Assembly (NCBI GenBank): GCA_045540015.1
Contig: JAZQGP010000053.1
Span: forward strand, 37,404 to 101,403
Direction of reading: 5' to 3'
Length of the DNA: 64,000 bases
From: UMGS1387 sp045540015
GTDB taxonomy: Bacteria > Bacillota > Clostridia > Oscillospirales > CAG-382
This document shows, one piece after another, positions 42,777 to 51,264 of the stretch; within the stretch, counting starts at the first letter, position 1, and every line of letters starts with the position of its first letter. The notes beneath the pieces were generated by a model. The model was given only the letters and a program-made list of their open reading frames with translations, was not told where the DNA came from and made no database searches. Position numbers and translations under genes: made by a program.

Positions 42777-43694
42777 ATGGCAGAATATTTTTCGGTAAGA
42801 GAAATATCGGACGAGCTTTTGTCCGAATATACAAGCGCACTCTGCGAGTATGCACCGCAGAGCTGCGAATACGCGTATGCAAACCTTTATGCGTGGCAGG
42901 ATGCATACGATACGAAAATGGCAAGGCTTCCCGACGGAAGCTTTTCTGTCGTATTTACAATTGATGCTTCTTACAGCTTTTTGCCGCCCGTGGGTAAAAA
43001 TCCCGACATGGAGCTGTTTTTAACTGAAGTGACGGAGTTCTGCCGCGATAACGGAAAAGCCTTTTTTTGGCTTGGCGGTTTTCTTGAAAATGAGGTGGAA
43101 AATGCCGAAAGTATTCTTGGAAAACACGTTTTTGAGCCTGAACGCGGAAATTTTGACTATATTTATGAGGTTACTCCGCTTGAAACATTTTCCGGAAAAA
43201 AGCTTCATGCAAAGAGAAACCATTTAAACAGGTTTTTTAAGCTGTATGATGGAAGATATGAGATAAAAGTGCTGACAAGCGAGCTTTGCGAGGAATGCAA
43301 GGCATTTACAAAAGAGTGGAACGAAATAAACGCGGAGTATGCCGCAGACGGACTTGTGGAAGAAGAAAAGAGCGCGTATTGTTTGCTTGACAACCTTGAC
43401 AGGCTTTCTCTTTCGGGTTTGTGCCTTTATGTAGACGGTAAAATGGCAGGATATACACTCGGAGAGGCGTCATACCCTGATTCCGATACGCTGGTTGTTC
43501 ACATCGAAAAGGGCGTTTACGATATTCAGGGCGTTTATCCGATGTTGTTTTCATCATATCTCAAAAGTCTCGGCGGAAAATATAAATACGTTAACCGCGA
43601 GGACGATGTTGACGACGAGGGGCTGAGAAAATCAAAGCTCTCATATAATCCGTGCCGATTTGTCGAAAAGCATTGTGCAAAGGTGGAACTTTGA
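42777..43694 (+). CDS. DUF2156 family protein (aminoacyl/acyltransferase-like)
   Basis: A 305-residue protein resembling DUF2156, the soluble C-terminal domain of phosphatidylglycerol lysyltransferase MprF, built from two GNAT-like halves. Recognisable parts are AKRNHLNRFFK in the middle and GVYPMLFSSYLKSL with VNREDDVDDEGLRKSKLSY at the end, which match the family's tail. No membrane domain is present, so it is not MprF itself. It may transfer an acyl or aminoacyl group. It begins four bases after tmk and ends one base before the next ATG. Confidence 0.85.
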   Translation: MAEYFSVREISDELLSEYTSALCEYAPQSCEYAYANLYAWQDAYDTKMARLPDGSFSVVFTIDASYSFLPPVGKNPDMELFLTEVTEFCRDNGKAFFWLGGFLENEVENAESILGKHVFEPERGNFDYIYEVTPLETFSGKKLHAKRNHLNRFFKLYDGRYEIKVLTSELCEECKAFTKEWNEINAEYAADGLVEEEKSAYCLLDNLDRLSLSGLCLYVDGKMAGYTLGEASYPDSDTLVVHIEKGVYDIQGVYPMLFSSYLKSLGGKYKYVNREDDVDDEGLRKSKLSYNPCRFVEKHCAKVEL

Positions 43695-43695
43695 C

Positions 43696-44484
43696 ATGAC
43701 TGTAAAGACAGACCTTGACAGAGAAAATATAATTTTGCTGTGGAAAGAAGCCTTCGGCGATGACGATTCTTATATAAACGGCTTTCTTGATGTTGTGCAG
43801 TATGAAGGGCGATTTTTCGGCTTGTACGGCGACAGTGATGAACTTGTGTGTATGCTTTTTTTGCTTGATATGCCCTTGAAAACACAAGAAGGCAGCTTGA
43901 AAAGCGCATATATGTATGCCTGCGCAACAAGAATTGACTGCAGAGGAAAAGGACTTTTCAAACAGCTTTACGCAAATGCAAAGCAAGCTCTCCGAAAAGA
44001 AGAATATGACTGCGTTTTTTGCGTTCCCGCAAATGAGGGACTTTTCGAGTTTTATAAAAAGCTGGGATTTGACAAGGCTTTTTGCAGACGAAAAATATAT
44101 GCGGAAAATGACGGACAGGCATGTAAACTTGATTTCAAAAAAGAGAGCGAAGCATTTGGCGTTTATAAAAACAGCATCCCAAAAGATATATGCTGTCCGA
44201 TAAAGAGCAAAAGAGTTTTTGATTTGTCGCTTGAAGCAGCAAAAGCCGAGCTTTATTCGTTTGACGGCGGATATTTTATATATGACGGCGAAAGCGTGTG
44301 CGAAATACTTTCGTTAGATAAAAATGAAGATGAGATTCTGAAGGAAGCAGTAAGGTTTTTCGGAAAAGAGCTTTTTGCATACACGCATCCTTTGGAAAAT
44401 GACAGAGAAAAATATGCGGCGCTTTGCGTGCTGTCGGACATAAAAATTTCTGACAATGTATACGCAAATCTGCTGATGGATTAA
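43696..44484 (+). CDS. GNAT family N-acetyltransferase, 262 aa
   Basis: The N-terminal half is a GNAT domain: YMYACATRIDCRGKGLFKQLY carries acetyl-CoA motif A, and ANEGLFEFYKKLGF carries motif B. The C-terminal half has the look of an extra domain as in Eis-like acetyltransferases, but is too divergent to name. The gene is tightly packed behind the DUF2156 gene (one base), with AAAGGTGG as ribosome binding site. The substrate is unknown. Confidence 0.85.
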   Translation: MTVKTDLDRENIILLWKEAFGDDDSYINGFLDVVQYEGRFFGLYGDSDELVCMLFLLDMPLKTQEGSLKSAYMYACATRIDCRGKGLFKQLYANAKQALRKEEYDCVFCVPANEGLFEFYKKLGFDKAFCRRKIYAENDGQACKLDFKKESEAFGVYKNSIPKDICCPIKSKRVFDLSLEAAKAELYSFDGGYFIYDGESVCEILSLDKNEDEILKEAVRFFGKELFAYTHPLENDREKYAALCVLSDIKISDNVYANLLMD

Positions 44485-44504
44485 AAAGAAAGGCGGAAGA
44501 AAAA

Positions 44505-45053
44505 ATGGTATATTTATTTCTTGCAGACGGCTTTGAGGAAGTCGAGGCTCTCACGCAGGTTGACTATTTAAGACGTGCAGGTGTGGATGTTATAACCGTC
44601 GGAGTTACGGGAGAATATGTTACGGGTACAAGAAACGTTGTTGTAAAGGCTGATACGCTTATAGAAAACGTAGCTGACCTTGACAAAGCGCAAATGCTTG
44701 TGCTTCCGGGAGGTCTTGGCGGAACAAATGGCATGGAAAACTGTAAAAAGGTGACGGATGCGGTTGTTAAAGCATATGAAAACGGCGCATATATTGCAGC
44801 AATCTGCGCAGCTCCCACGATTTTTGCACATCTCGGTCTTTTAAAGGGCAAAAAGTGTGTCTGCTATCCCGATATGCAAGATGAGCTTACAAAACACGGT
44901 GGAATAGTTGAAAACATTCCCGTTGTGTGCGACGGAAATATAATTACTTCACGTGCTGCAGGCTCCGCCGAGGAATTTGCGTTTGCACTCATTGAAGCCC
45001 TTTGCGGTACAGACACAAAAGAAAAGATAAGAAAGAGCATTGTTGCAAGATGA
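44505..45053 (+). CDS. DJ-1/PfpI family protein (YajL/ThiJ-like)
   Basis: A 182-residue DJ-1 superfamily protein. The nucleophile-elbow cysteine is C101 in IAAICAAPTI, and the conserved N-terminal glutamate is in ADGFEEVEA. Proposed roles in the family include methylglyoxal handling and protection against electrophiles; these are debated. Its stop overlaps the ATG of the 5-formyl-THF cyclo-ligase gene (ATGA), so the two are coupled. Confidence 0.92.
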   Translation: MVYLFLADGFEEVEALTQVDYLRRAGVDVITVGVTGEYVTGTRNVVVKADTLIENVADLDKAQMLVLPGGLGGTNGMENCKKVTDAVVKAYENGAYIAAICAAPTIFAHLGLLKGKKCVCYPDMQDELTKHGGIVENIPVVCDGNIITSRAAGSAEEFAFALIEALCGTDTKEKIRKSIVAR

Positions 45054-45655
45054 CAAGTGAAAAACTCAGAGAAATTAAGGCGCAGCAAAGAAAAAGCTTT
45101 GTTGAAAAGAGAAGCGCGTATTCCGAAGAAGAACGGGTACAAATGAGTAAAATCATCTGTGACAGGATAATTTCAAGCTATTCCTTTAAGTTCTCGGATA
45201 CGGTTCTTATGTACAGTGCCGTGAGGAATGAAGCCGACCTTTCTGATGTATTTGAAGCTGCGATAAAAAACGGCAAAAAAGTCTATTTCCCCAAAACCTA
45301 CGGTAAGGGCAAAATGGAATTTTTCAGAGTAAAAGCGCTGTCGGAGCTAAAAATCGGGAGGTTTTCCGTACCCGAACCCGACGAGGAAAGCGAGATGTTT
45401 TCCGAAGAAGCCGCCATGCGTATTCTTTGCCTTGTTCCCGGTGCGGCGTTTGACAAAAGGGGATACCGCATCGGTTACGGCGGCGGTTATTATGACAGAT
45501 TTATAAAAAAAGGCGAAACCATTTTTGCAGGTGTTACCTTTGACGGTCTGCTATGCGACGAGGTTGTTTTCGACAAGAGGCACGATAAGAAGGTTGATAT
45601 GATTTTTACGGAAAAGAGGGTGTATGTAGTTGGCAAAGAAAAAGAACAGATTTGA
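45050..45655 (+). CDS. 5-formyltetrahydrofolate cyclo-ligase
   Basis: The enzyme recycles 5-formyl-THF to methenyl-THF using ATP. The 201-residue protein has the typical RGYRIGYGGGYYDRFI motif that binds ATP phosphate, and the VPGAAFDKRG stretch before it. It overlaps the DJ-1 gene stop by four bases and itself contains the TTG start of the CPBP gene. With thyX upstream, it supports the folate one-carbon supply. Confidence 0.95.
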   Translation: MTSEKLREIKAQQRKSFVEKRSAYSEEERVQMSKIICDRIISSYSFKFSDTVLMYSAVRNEADLSDVFEAAIKNGKKVYFPKTYGKGKMEFFRVKALSELKIGRFSVPEPDEESEMFSEEAAMRILCLVPGAAFDKRGYRIGYGGGYYDRFIKKGETIFAGVTFDGLLCDEVVFDKRHDKKVDMIFTEKRVYVVGKEKEQI

Positions 45656-46778
45656 TAAAATAGAAGTAAACGAGAATTACATAGCTCCTGAAAATCAAGG
45701 CAGGACTGAGGTGCTTGATGCCGTAGAAAAACAGCCGGAAGAAGCTACAGAAACTCCTGCACAGCAGTACCACGACAGAAAGGTATCAAAAACAGGCTCG
45801 GGTTCGTTTTCGTTCAGAAAGGCAAAACCCGAAAAAGAGCAATACAAAGTGAGCCGGAGCATACCGAAAGGCGTTATAGCACCGCATGTACTCATGCTTT
45901 GCGTTCTTGTGCTTTGTGTGCTTGGCATGTTGGTCTCGGGCAGTTCGTTTTACGACGGCTTTTCAGGTGCATCGCTTTATGCTGCATATGCGGCAACCAA
46001 TGCGCTTATATACCTTGTACCGTGTATTATTTATGCAATCTTCATGAAAAAAAAGCCTACCCAGATGCATGTAAAGGGATTTGAAGCGTCGCATATATCT
46101 TTTGTGTTTGTCAGCCTTGCACTGCTTTTGTGCCTGACTTCTCTCATAAAATATTATATTGCGTATACGTTTTCCTACCGCACTATCGAGAGTGTTCCTT
46201 CACAGATGAGTACACTTGGAGCCGTTGTTGTAACGGCGCTTATCCCTGCGGTGTTTGAGGAGATTTTTGTACACGGTGTGCTTCAGTCCGAGTATTCAAG
46301 GTATGGTGGAGGCGTTTCGGGAATTGCTGTAAGCGCTCTTGTTTTTGCGCTTATCCATTTCGATTTGCAGTATTTTGTCATATACCTTGCCGCAGGACTT
46401 GTGCTGGGTGTTGTTACGCATATAACGGGCTCTGTGTTCCCTGCGATAGTGCTTCATGCGTTAAACAATATTCTGGCAGTTTTTTTCTCGGACAACATGA
46501 CATTTATTGCAAGCGAGCGTATCGGCGGTGCTTTTCTTATGATAGTGCTGACGGTTTTTGTGCTTGTTCTTATGATTATTCAGCTTCAGATGATGGAGCG
46601 TATCTGCCGTGCAAGAGCCGTAAAGCTTTCATCGGACGGCAATGAAGAAGACAGCGACATGTCGAAAAGATACACGCTGTTTGTAAGCTCCGACGGTTCT
46701 ACCGGCAAAAGATTTACAAGGCTTTTGTTTTCACCCGCACTTATCGCGGCAATTGTGATTTTTGCAGTCGTTGTATAA
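45630..46778 (+). CDS. CPBP family intramembrane protease-like protein
   Basis: After about 85 charged cytoplasmic residues come eight or so membrane helices with the CPBP (Abi, Rce1-like) motifs. Motif 1 is VFEEIFVHG (EE at 210-211); the usual arginine of E-E-x-x-x-R is His 215. Motif 2 FALIH and motif 3 HALNN are intact. Family members are membrane endopeptidases or bacteriocin self-immunity proteins; the role here is unknown. The start is TTG at 45630 behind AGAGGG, within the previous gene. Confidence 0.85.
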   Translation: MAKKKNRFDKIEVNENYIAPENQGRTEVLDAVEKQPEEATETPAQQYHDRKVSKTGSGSFSFRKAKPEKEQYKVSRSIPKGVIAPHVLMLCVLVLCVLGMLVSGSSFYDGFSGASLYAAYAATNALIYLVPCIIYAIFMKKKPTQMHVKGFEASHISFVFVSLALLLCLTSLIKYYIAYTFSYRTIESVPSQMSTLGAVVVTALIPAVFEEIFVHGVLQSEYSRYGGGVSGIAVSALVFALIHFDLQYFVIYLAAGLVLGVVTHITGSVFPAIVLHALNNILAVFFSDNMTFIASERIGGAFLMIVLTVFVLVLMIIQLQMMERICRARAVKLSSDGNEEDSDMSKRYTLFVSSDGSTGKRFTRLLFSPALIAAIVIFAVVV

Positions 46779-46793
46779 TTTTTAAATTATGTA

Positions 46794-46822
46794 TTGACAA
46801 TTGGCACGAGTTGATATATAAT
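46794..46822 (+). promoter_or_regulatory. promoter of the TPP riboswitch-thiT unit
   Basis: Perfect TTGACA (46794-46799), 17 bases, perfect TATAAT (46817-46822), about 25 bases before the riboswitch. Confidence 0.9.
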
Positions 46823-46844
46823 ATCACCGAACCGCATAATAATA

Positions 46845-46988
46845 TCAGGGGTGCTGCAAAGATAAGTCTTGCGGCTGAGATGGGAGAAATCCCGAACCCT
46901 TTAACCTGATTCGGATAATACCGGCGTAGGGAGATTGGCTTTGGATTTAATAAGCTTTACCGCACCGATATTGAGTGCGGTATTTTTT
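46845..46988 (+). promoter_or_regulatory. TPP riboswitch with transcription terminator
   Basis: The aptamer (46845-46934) shows the THI-box elements: AGGGGTGC, GGCTGAGATGGGAGAAATCC, ACCCTTTAACCTGATTCGG, and ATAATACCGGCGTAGGGA. The expression platform is a rho-independent terminator with arms TACCGCAC (46958-46965) and GTGCGGTA (46975-46982) and six Ts. When thiamine diphosphate is bound, transcription should stop before thiT; without it, the gene is read. Confidence 0.96.
46958..46988 (+). terminator. riboswitch-controlled terminator before thiT
   Basis: Perfect eight-base stem TACCGCAC/GTGCGGTA with a nine-base loop and TTTTTT. It lies 20 bases before the thiT ATG. Confidence 0.9.
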
Positions 46989-47007
46989 ATTAAAGGAGTG
47001 TTGTCGA

Positions 47008-47601
47008 ATGAACACACAAACAAAACCAAACAAAACGGCAAAAACCGGTATTCTTGCCGAATGTGCAATTCTCATTGCGCTTTCGACAGTTCTGAGCTTT
47101 GTCAAAGTCTGGAACATGCCCTGGGGTGGAAGCATAACGCTTCTGTCAATGCTGCCTGTTGCGCTTATTTCCATAAGACACGGCATAAAGCAAGGTCTGT
47201 TTTCCTCATTTATTTATGCCTGCATTCAGCTTGCAATGGGAATGCTGCTTGACGGTCTGCTTGGTTGGGGACTGACAATCGGTATGCTGATTGCCTGCAT
47301 TGCTCTTGACTATGTAATTGCTTTTACGGCAATAGGTATTGCAGGCATTTTCAGAAAACGCGGCTTTGCAGGTGTTATGGCAGGAACAGCTCTTAGCGTA
47401 GTTGTACGCTTTGTAAGCCACGTTTTGAGCGGCGTATATGTATTTGCTTCGGCAGGAAAGCTTTGGGACGGCTTTGAAACTCAGAATGTATGGCTGTACA
47501 GTACGGTATACAATGCTTGCTACATGCTTCCCGAACTTATTCTTACTCTTGTCGGTGCCGCAATAGTTTTCAAGGCACTCAGCGACAGAAAAATGATGTA
47601 A
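47008..47601 (+). CDS. thiT: thiamine ECF transporter S component ThiT
   Basis: ThiT is the thiamine-binding membrane subunit of an energy-coupling factor transporter; it works with the shared EcfA/EcfT module, which is not in this window. The 197-residue protein has about six helices, and the loop MPWGGSITLLSMLP with the family's Trp-Gly-Gly. The ATG at 47008 follows AGGAG by ten bases. A TPP riboswitch controls it, which confirms the substrate. Confidence 0.96.
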   Translation: MNTQTKPNKTAKTGILAECAILIALSTVLSFVKVWNMPWGGSITLLSMLPVALISIRHGIKQGLFSSFIYACIQLAMGMLLDGLLGWGLTIGMLIACIALDYVIAFTAIGIAGIFRKRGFAGVMAGTALSVVVRFVSHVLSGVYVFASAGKLWDGFETQNVWLYSTVYNACYMLPELILTLVGAAIVFKALSDRKMM

Positions 47602-47625
47602 GGCGTTTGAATATTTTTCAAAGTG

Positions 47626-47650
47626 AGGCTGTCCGAAAGGGCAGCCTTTA
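47626..47650 (+). terminator. hairpin terminator after thiT
   Basis: AGGCTGTCC and GGGCAGCCT (with one G-T pair) close a GAAA loop, followed by a short T stretch. The T-run is weak. Confidence 0.55.
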
Positions 47651-47663
47651 GTCATAAATCTTC

Positions 47664-47691
47664 GCTTTTTGAAAAAAGCAATGTAGAAAAT
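47664..47691 (+). repeat. 3'-end hairpin repeat, copy F (remnant)
   Basis: GCTTTTT and AAAAAGC (47664-47679) repeat the hairpin of copies A and B in the gap behind thiT, but without the GCAAAAACTTTT box. The rest of the 338-base gap to the sigma factor gene is AT-rich, with no gene, up to the promoter at 47864. Confidence 0.45.
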
Positions 47692-47863
47692 TTCTATCGT
47701 ATTTTGTGCACAATGACAAAGTTTGAACGCGGTTTGTCGATATTTAGACTCGTTTGTAATTAAAAATTGACAAATACAGTCGAAAATATGGTAAAAATCT
47801 ACTAATTTACGATATTTATACTGGTCAAAATTGACGTTATTGTTATTTTCTTTCAAAAATGTA

Positions 47864-47891
47864 TTGACAAGTTTAAAATTTTGTGTATAAT
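47864..47891 (+). promoter_or_regulatory. promoter of the sigma factor gene
   Basis: Perfect TTGACA (47864-47869), 16 bases, perfect TATAAT (47886-47891), 48 bases before the ATG. Confidence 0.8.
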
Positions 47892-47939
47892 TAGTATGTA
47901 CGTATATTATGTGTACCAGTATTTTTAAGGATGCGGTGT

Positions 47940-48524
47940 ATGAGCGAGAAAGTCGAAAAGGGCAGTGTGCAAAGCAAGACGGAAAAGGAAAAGCAGCTTG
48001 CAGAGGCTGTTAAGAACAACGACACGCTTGCATTTGTAGAGCTTCTCGGCGTATACTCCCGCATTATTTCATTAATGGCATTATCCTTCAATCTTCCGAG
48101 AGACGAGTTCGATGACTTGTGCCAGGAGGGTAGGATTGCTCTTTACAGGGCATGTATCGGATATGACACAAACGGCGGAGCTTTTTCAACTTATGCCGGT
48201 GCCTGTATAAGAAACGCTATGACGGATTTTGCATCAAGGTACGGAAAACAGAAAAGTGCACAGAGTGCGGTTTCGCTTGACGATATATCGCAGGACAAGG
48301 TGTCAGGCGGGAATGTTGATGATGAGGTTGCGGCATCCGTATTTCTTTCAAGTGTTCTGACTTCCAAAGAAGCGGGACTTTCCGTAAAGGAACGTCTGAT
48401 ACTCGGAAAAAGAATATCAGGAGAAACGGTTGCTGAAATTTCCAAAAGCACCGGTGACAGTCAAAAATCTGTGCAGAATACGCTTTTTCGAGCAAGAACA
48501 AAGCTCAAGCGCTTTTTAAAATAA
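47940..48524 (+). CDS. sigma-70 family RNA polymerase sigma factor
   Basis: The 194-residue protein has region 2 (FDDLCQEGRIALYRACIGYD, then FSTYAGACIRNAMTDF) and region 4 (LSVKERLILGKRISGETVAEI, then SQKSVQNTLFRARTKLK). There is no region 1.1 or 3. The layout is like SigH/SigI-type alternative factors. No anti-sigma factor gene is next to it. An ATG nine bases upstream is possible, but the one at 47940 has better spacing to AAGGA. It has a strong housekeeping-type promoter. Its target genes cannot be told. Confidence 0.9.
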   Translation: MSEKVEKGSVQSKTEKEKQLAEAVKNNDTLAFVELLGVYSRIISLMALSFNLPRDEFDDLCQEGRIALYRACIGYDTNGGAFSTYAGACIRNAMTDFASRYGKQKSAQSAVSLDDISQDKVSGGNVDDEVAASVFLSSVLTSKEAGLSVKERLILGKRISGETVAEISKSTGDSQKSVQNTLFRARTKLKRFLK

Positions 48525-48540
48525 CAAGCTATATGTCTTT

Positions 48541-48586
48541 TCGCAGAAAGCGACACCTGAAAAGGTGCGGCGGCTCAATACCACCG
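48541..48586 (+). promoter_or_regulatory. three tandem stem-loops in the leader of the zinc-ribbon gene
   Basis: TCGC/GCGA (48541-48553), CACCT/AGGTG around GAAA (48554-48567) and CGGCGG with CCACCG (48568-48586, one mismatch) are directly next to each other, 40 bases before the start codon. They do not fit a riboswitch class I know. Confidence 0.45.
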
Positions 48587-48626
48587 GAGGGCAAAAATAT
48601 TTTTTACTCAAAGCGAGGGAAAGAAC

Positions 48627-48908
48627 ATGTACGAGAACAAGACACTGGTCTGCAAGGATTGCGGAGAAGAATTTATCTTCACAGCAGGTGAGCAGGAATT
48701 CTACGCAGAAAAGGGTTTCCAGAACGAACCCCAAAGATGCAAGGAATGCCGTGACAAGAGAAAGAATGCTGCGAAGCCCCAGAGAGAATACTTCACCACA
48801 ACTTGTGCAAACTGCGGCAAGGAAGCAAAGGTTCCTTTCCAGCCCACAAGTGACAGACCTGTATATTGCAGCGATTGCTTCGCAGCAATGAAGGAACAGC
48901 AGGAATAA
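48627..48908 (+). CDS. zinc-ribbon domain protein, 93 aa
   Basis: A small protein with two zinc ribbons: CKDCGEEF with CKEC, and CANCGKEA with CSDC, giving eight cysteines in four C-x-x-C pairs. The first half resembles the zinc-ribbon family often annotated near cold-shock proteins in clostridia. The DNA, RNA or protein partner is unknown. The ribosome binding site GCGAGGGAAAG is good. It lies 102 bases after the sigma factor behind tandem stem-loops. Confidence 0.85.
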   Translation: MYENKTLVCKDCGEEFIFTAGEQEFYAEKGFQNEPQRCKECRDKRKNAAKPQREYFTTTCANCGKEAKVPFQPTSDRPVYCSDCFAAMKEQQE

Positions 48909-48983
48909 TAACATAGCCAAGACAAACTTATAATTATGGGTTTATTATATTTGTCCGGTAGTGTTCTTTCCGTCAGGAAATTG

Positions 48984-49018
48984 AACTCACGGGATGGTTA
49001 TTAACACATGCGTGAGTT
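48984..49018 (+). other. stem-loop after the zinc-ribbon gene
   Basis: AACTCACG (48984-48991) and CGTGAGTT (49011-49018) are exact reverse complements around a 19-base loop. No T-run follows. It may be the processed 3' end of the zinc-ribbon transcript or an operator. Confidence 0.4.
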
Positions 49019-49050
49019 TGATTGACATTAGTGTTTATTAATGCTACACA

Positions 49051-49075
49051 AGGCATCCGGGAAGGGTGCCTTTTT
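49051..49075 (+). terminator. terminator between the zinc-ribbon gene and TepA
   Basis: AGGCATCC (49051-49058) pairs with GGGTGCCT (49064-49071, one G-T pair), followed by TTTTT. Confidence 0.75.
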
Positions 49076-49147
49076 CCTTTGTCAAAAAATGCATATTGTT
49101 TAGCTGTTTCGGGAAAGATAAGTAAAAACATTCCCGGAGGAAAGCGC

Positions 49148-49903
49148 ATGAATAACGGTGAAAAAAAGACGTCGGAAACTGAATTTGATTACGGCAGAAA
49201 GCAAGAAAGTCAAGAGCTTGAAGAAAAACGTGAGCGAACAAGAAGTATTGACCTTGAGAATATTAATGACAGCGGTTCGGTGCAGACGCACAACGGCTGC
49301 GGCATACACACGCTTGTCATTGCGGGGCAGATAGAAGGACATTATGCACTTTCGGGACAGGCAAAAAGCACCAAATACGAGCATGTTCTTCCACAGCTTG
49401 TCGAGGTGGAGGAAAAAAAGGATTTAGACGGACTTCTTGTCATACTGAACACTGTCGGCGGAGATGTTGAGGCAGGACTTGCAATAGCCGAGATGATTGC
49501 AGGCATGTCAAAGCCTACGGTTTCGCTTGTTCTTGGAGGCGGACACTCGATAGGAGTTCCGCTTGCGGTGAGTACGAAACGCTCTTTTATTGTGCCGTCT
49601 GCTACCATGACTATTCATCCCGTAAGGACAAACGGGCTTGTTATAGGCGTTCCTCAGACGTTCACCTACTTTATGAGAATGCAGGAGAGAATACTTGATT
49701 TTATCATCCGTCACTCGCAAATCGAAGAAAAAAAGCTACGCTCTCTTATGCTGGAGACTGACGAGCTTGCTGCGGATATAGGAAGTGTTATTGACGGTAG
49801 AGAAGCAGTAAAGGTTGGACTTATTGACGAGGTTGGCGGTCTTTGTGATGCACTCAGGTGCTTGAGGGAAATGATAAAAATGGAAATTGAAAGTTCAAAA
49901 TGA
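49148..49903 (+). CDS. ClpP-class serine protease, TepA-like
   Basis: A 251-residue ClpP-fold protein of the TepA (YmfB) type. The catalytic serine is S134 in GGGHSIG and the histidine H157 in TMTIHP; the N-terminal 45 residues are charged and specific to this group. In Bacillus TepA was linked to efficient protein translocation and spore proteins. There is no signal peptide. The ATG at 49148 has CGGAGGAAA before it; earlier in-frame codons overlap the upstream terminator and are unlikely. Confidence 0.92.
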   Translation: MNNGEKKTSETEFDYGRKQESQELEEKRERTRSIDLENINDSGSVQTHNGCGIHTLVIAGQIEGHYALSGQAKSTKYEHVLPQLVEVEEKKDLDGLLVILNTVGGDVEAGLAIAEMIAGMSKPTVSLVLGGGHSIGVPLAVSTKRSFIVPSATMTIHPVRTNGLVIGVPQTFTYFMRMQERILDFIIRHSQIEEKKLRSLMLETDELAADIGSVIDGREAVKVGLIDEVGGLCDALRCLREMIKMEIESSK

Positions 49904-49922
49904 AAAATCAATAGATGGGAAA

Positions 49923-49967
49923 GTCTGTGTTTGTCGTTTTTTGGAAAGGCAAATACAGACATTTTTT
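49923..49967 (+). terminator. terminator after the TepA gene
   Basis: GTCTGTGTTTG (49923-49933) and CAAATACAGAC (49950-49960) pair with one mismatch, followed by six Ts. It separates TepA from the polysaccharide locus. Confidence 0.85.
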
Positions 49968-49978
49968 AACGAAAAGTA

Positions 49979-50007
49979 TTGCACTCATAAATATAATATG
50001 ATATAAT
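49979..50007 (+). promoter_or_regulatory. promoter of the exopolysaccharide locus
   Basis: TTGCAC (49979-49984), 17 bases, perfect TATAAT (50002-50007). It lies 87 bases before the first glycosyltransferase start; the leader shows no clear structure. Confidence 0.7.
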
Positions 50008-50094
50008 ATATTGATTTACTGTATGCATCTGTGGATTTTTGCTCATAATGCAGAATCCCGCATGAATTGTTTCTTTGTGGAGGTTTTCACAGAA

Positions 50095-51252
50095 ATGTCT
50101 GATATGAAAAATACCGTGGTTATTTCAAATGATACCGCAATTTTAAATAAAAAGAAAATACTCATGGTTGGAAACACGGAAATGAGTGTTTTCGGTGCAC
50201 GCGAAGAGGTTGTAAAGGCGCTTGTTGACAATGGGCATGATGTTACGGTTGCGTTTTCCACAGGAGTCTTCGGAGACGGTGTGTCATCATCCGCACGTGT
50301 CGGCTGCAAATTTGTCGAGACAAAAATGGAGGGACACGGAACAAATCCGATTGCCGAGCTTAAATTACTTTGTACATATTACAGGCTTCTCGGAAAAATA
50401 AAACCCGATGCGGTTCTTACATATACCATAAAACCGAATATTTATATGGGACTTGCCTGCAGTGCAAGAAAAATACCTTATTACGTTAACATCACAGGTC
50501 TTGGAACAGCTCTTGAAGGCAAGGGAGCTTTGCAGTCCGTAAATCTTGTGCTGTACAAGCTTGCAATGAGAAAGGTAGGGTGCATTTTCTTTCAGAATAC
50601 CGCAAACAGACAGTTTTTCCTTGATAATAAGATCGTAAGAGAAGAAAAAACAGTATTGCTTCCGGGGTCGGGTGTAAACCTTGAAAAGTTTGTTGTGCAG
50701 GATTATCCTTCGGAAGGAAACACAAAATTCCTTTTTGCTTCACGTATCATGAAGAAAAAGGGGATAGACGAATTTCTTGAGGCGGCAAGATACATAAAAG
50801 AAAAGTATCCCGAAACAGAATTTCATATTGTGGGAAACATCGAAGAAGAACAGTATAATGATGTGTTTGCAAAAGCACAAAAAGAAGGACTCGCTCTGTA
50901 TCACGGTCACTCAAACGATATGCGCCCGTTTTACGGGATGTGCTCGTGTACTGTTTTGCCATCGTATTATCCCGAAGGCATGAGCAACGTGCTTCTTGAA
51001 AGTTCAGCCTCGGCAAGACCGTGTATTACAACCGACAGAAGCGGCTGCAAAGAGGTGGTTGACGACGGCGTTACGGGTTATATATGTAAACAAAAGGACG
51101 TGCAGTCGCTGAAAGAATGTATGGAAAAGTTCATGCTTCTCTCGCATGAAGAAAGAAAGAATATGGGACTTCGTGCCAGACAAAAGATGGAAAAAGAATT
51201 TGACAGACAGATTGTTGTAGATAATTATATTTCACAGATAAACAAGCTGTGA
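50095..51252 (+). CDS. glycosyltransferase family 4-type
   Basis: A GT-B fold glycosyltransferase of 385 residues, first in the polysaccharide locus. The N-terminal acceptor part has MVGNTEMSVFGAREEVVKAL; the C-terminal nucleotide-sugar part has FASRIMKKKGIDEFLEAA and the PSYYPEGMSNVLLESSA motif with its E-x7-E type glutamates. It resembles CapM/PglA-like enzymes that add the first or second sugar to a lipid carrier. The ATG at 50095 follows GTGGAGG by 11 bases. Confidence 0.88.
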   Translation: MSDMKNTVVISNDTAILNKKKILMVGNTEMSVFGAREEVVKALVDNGHDVTVAFSTGVFGDGVSSSARVGCKFVETKMEGHGTNPIAELKLLCTYYRLLGKIKPDAVLTYTIKPNIYMGLACSARKIPYYVNITGLGTALEGKGALQSVNLVLYKLAMRKVGCIFFQNTANRQFFLDNKIVREEKTVLLPGSGVNLEKFVVQDYPSEGNTKFLFASRIMKKKGIDEFLEAARYIKEKYPETEFHIVGNIEEEQYNDVFAKAQKEGLALYHGHSNDMRPFYGMCSCTVLPSYYPEGMSNVLLESSASARPCITTDRSGCKEVVDDGVTGYICKQKDVQSLKECMEKFMLLSHEERKNMGLRARQKMEKEFDRQIVVDNYISQINKL

Positions 51253-51264
51253 CAGAGAGGAAGA

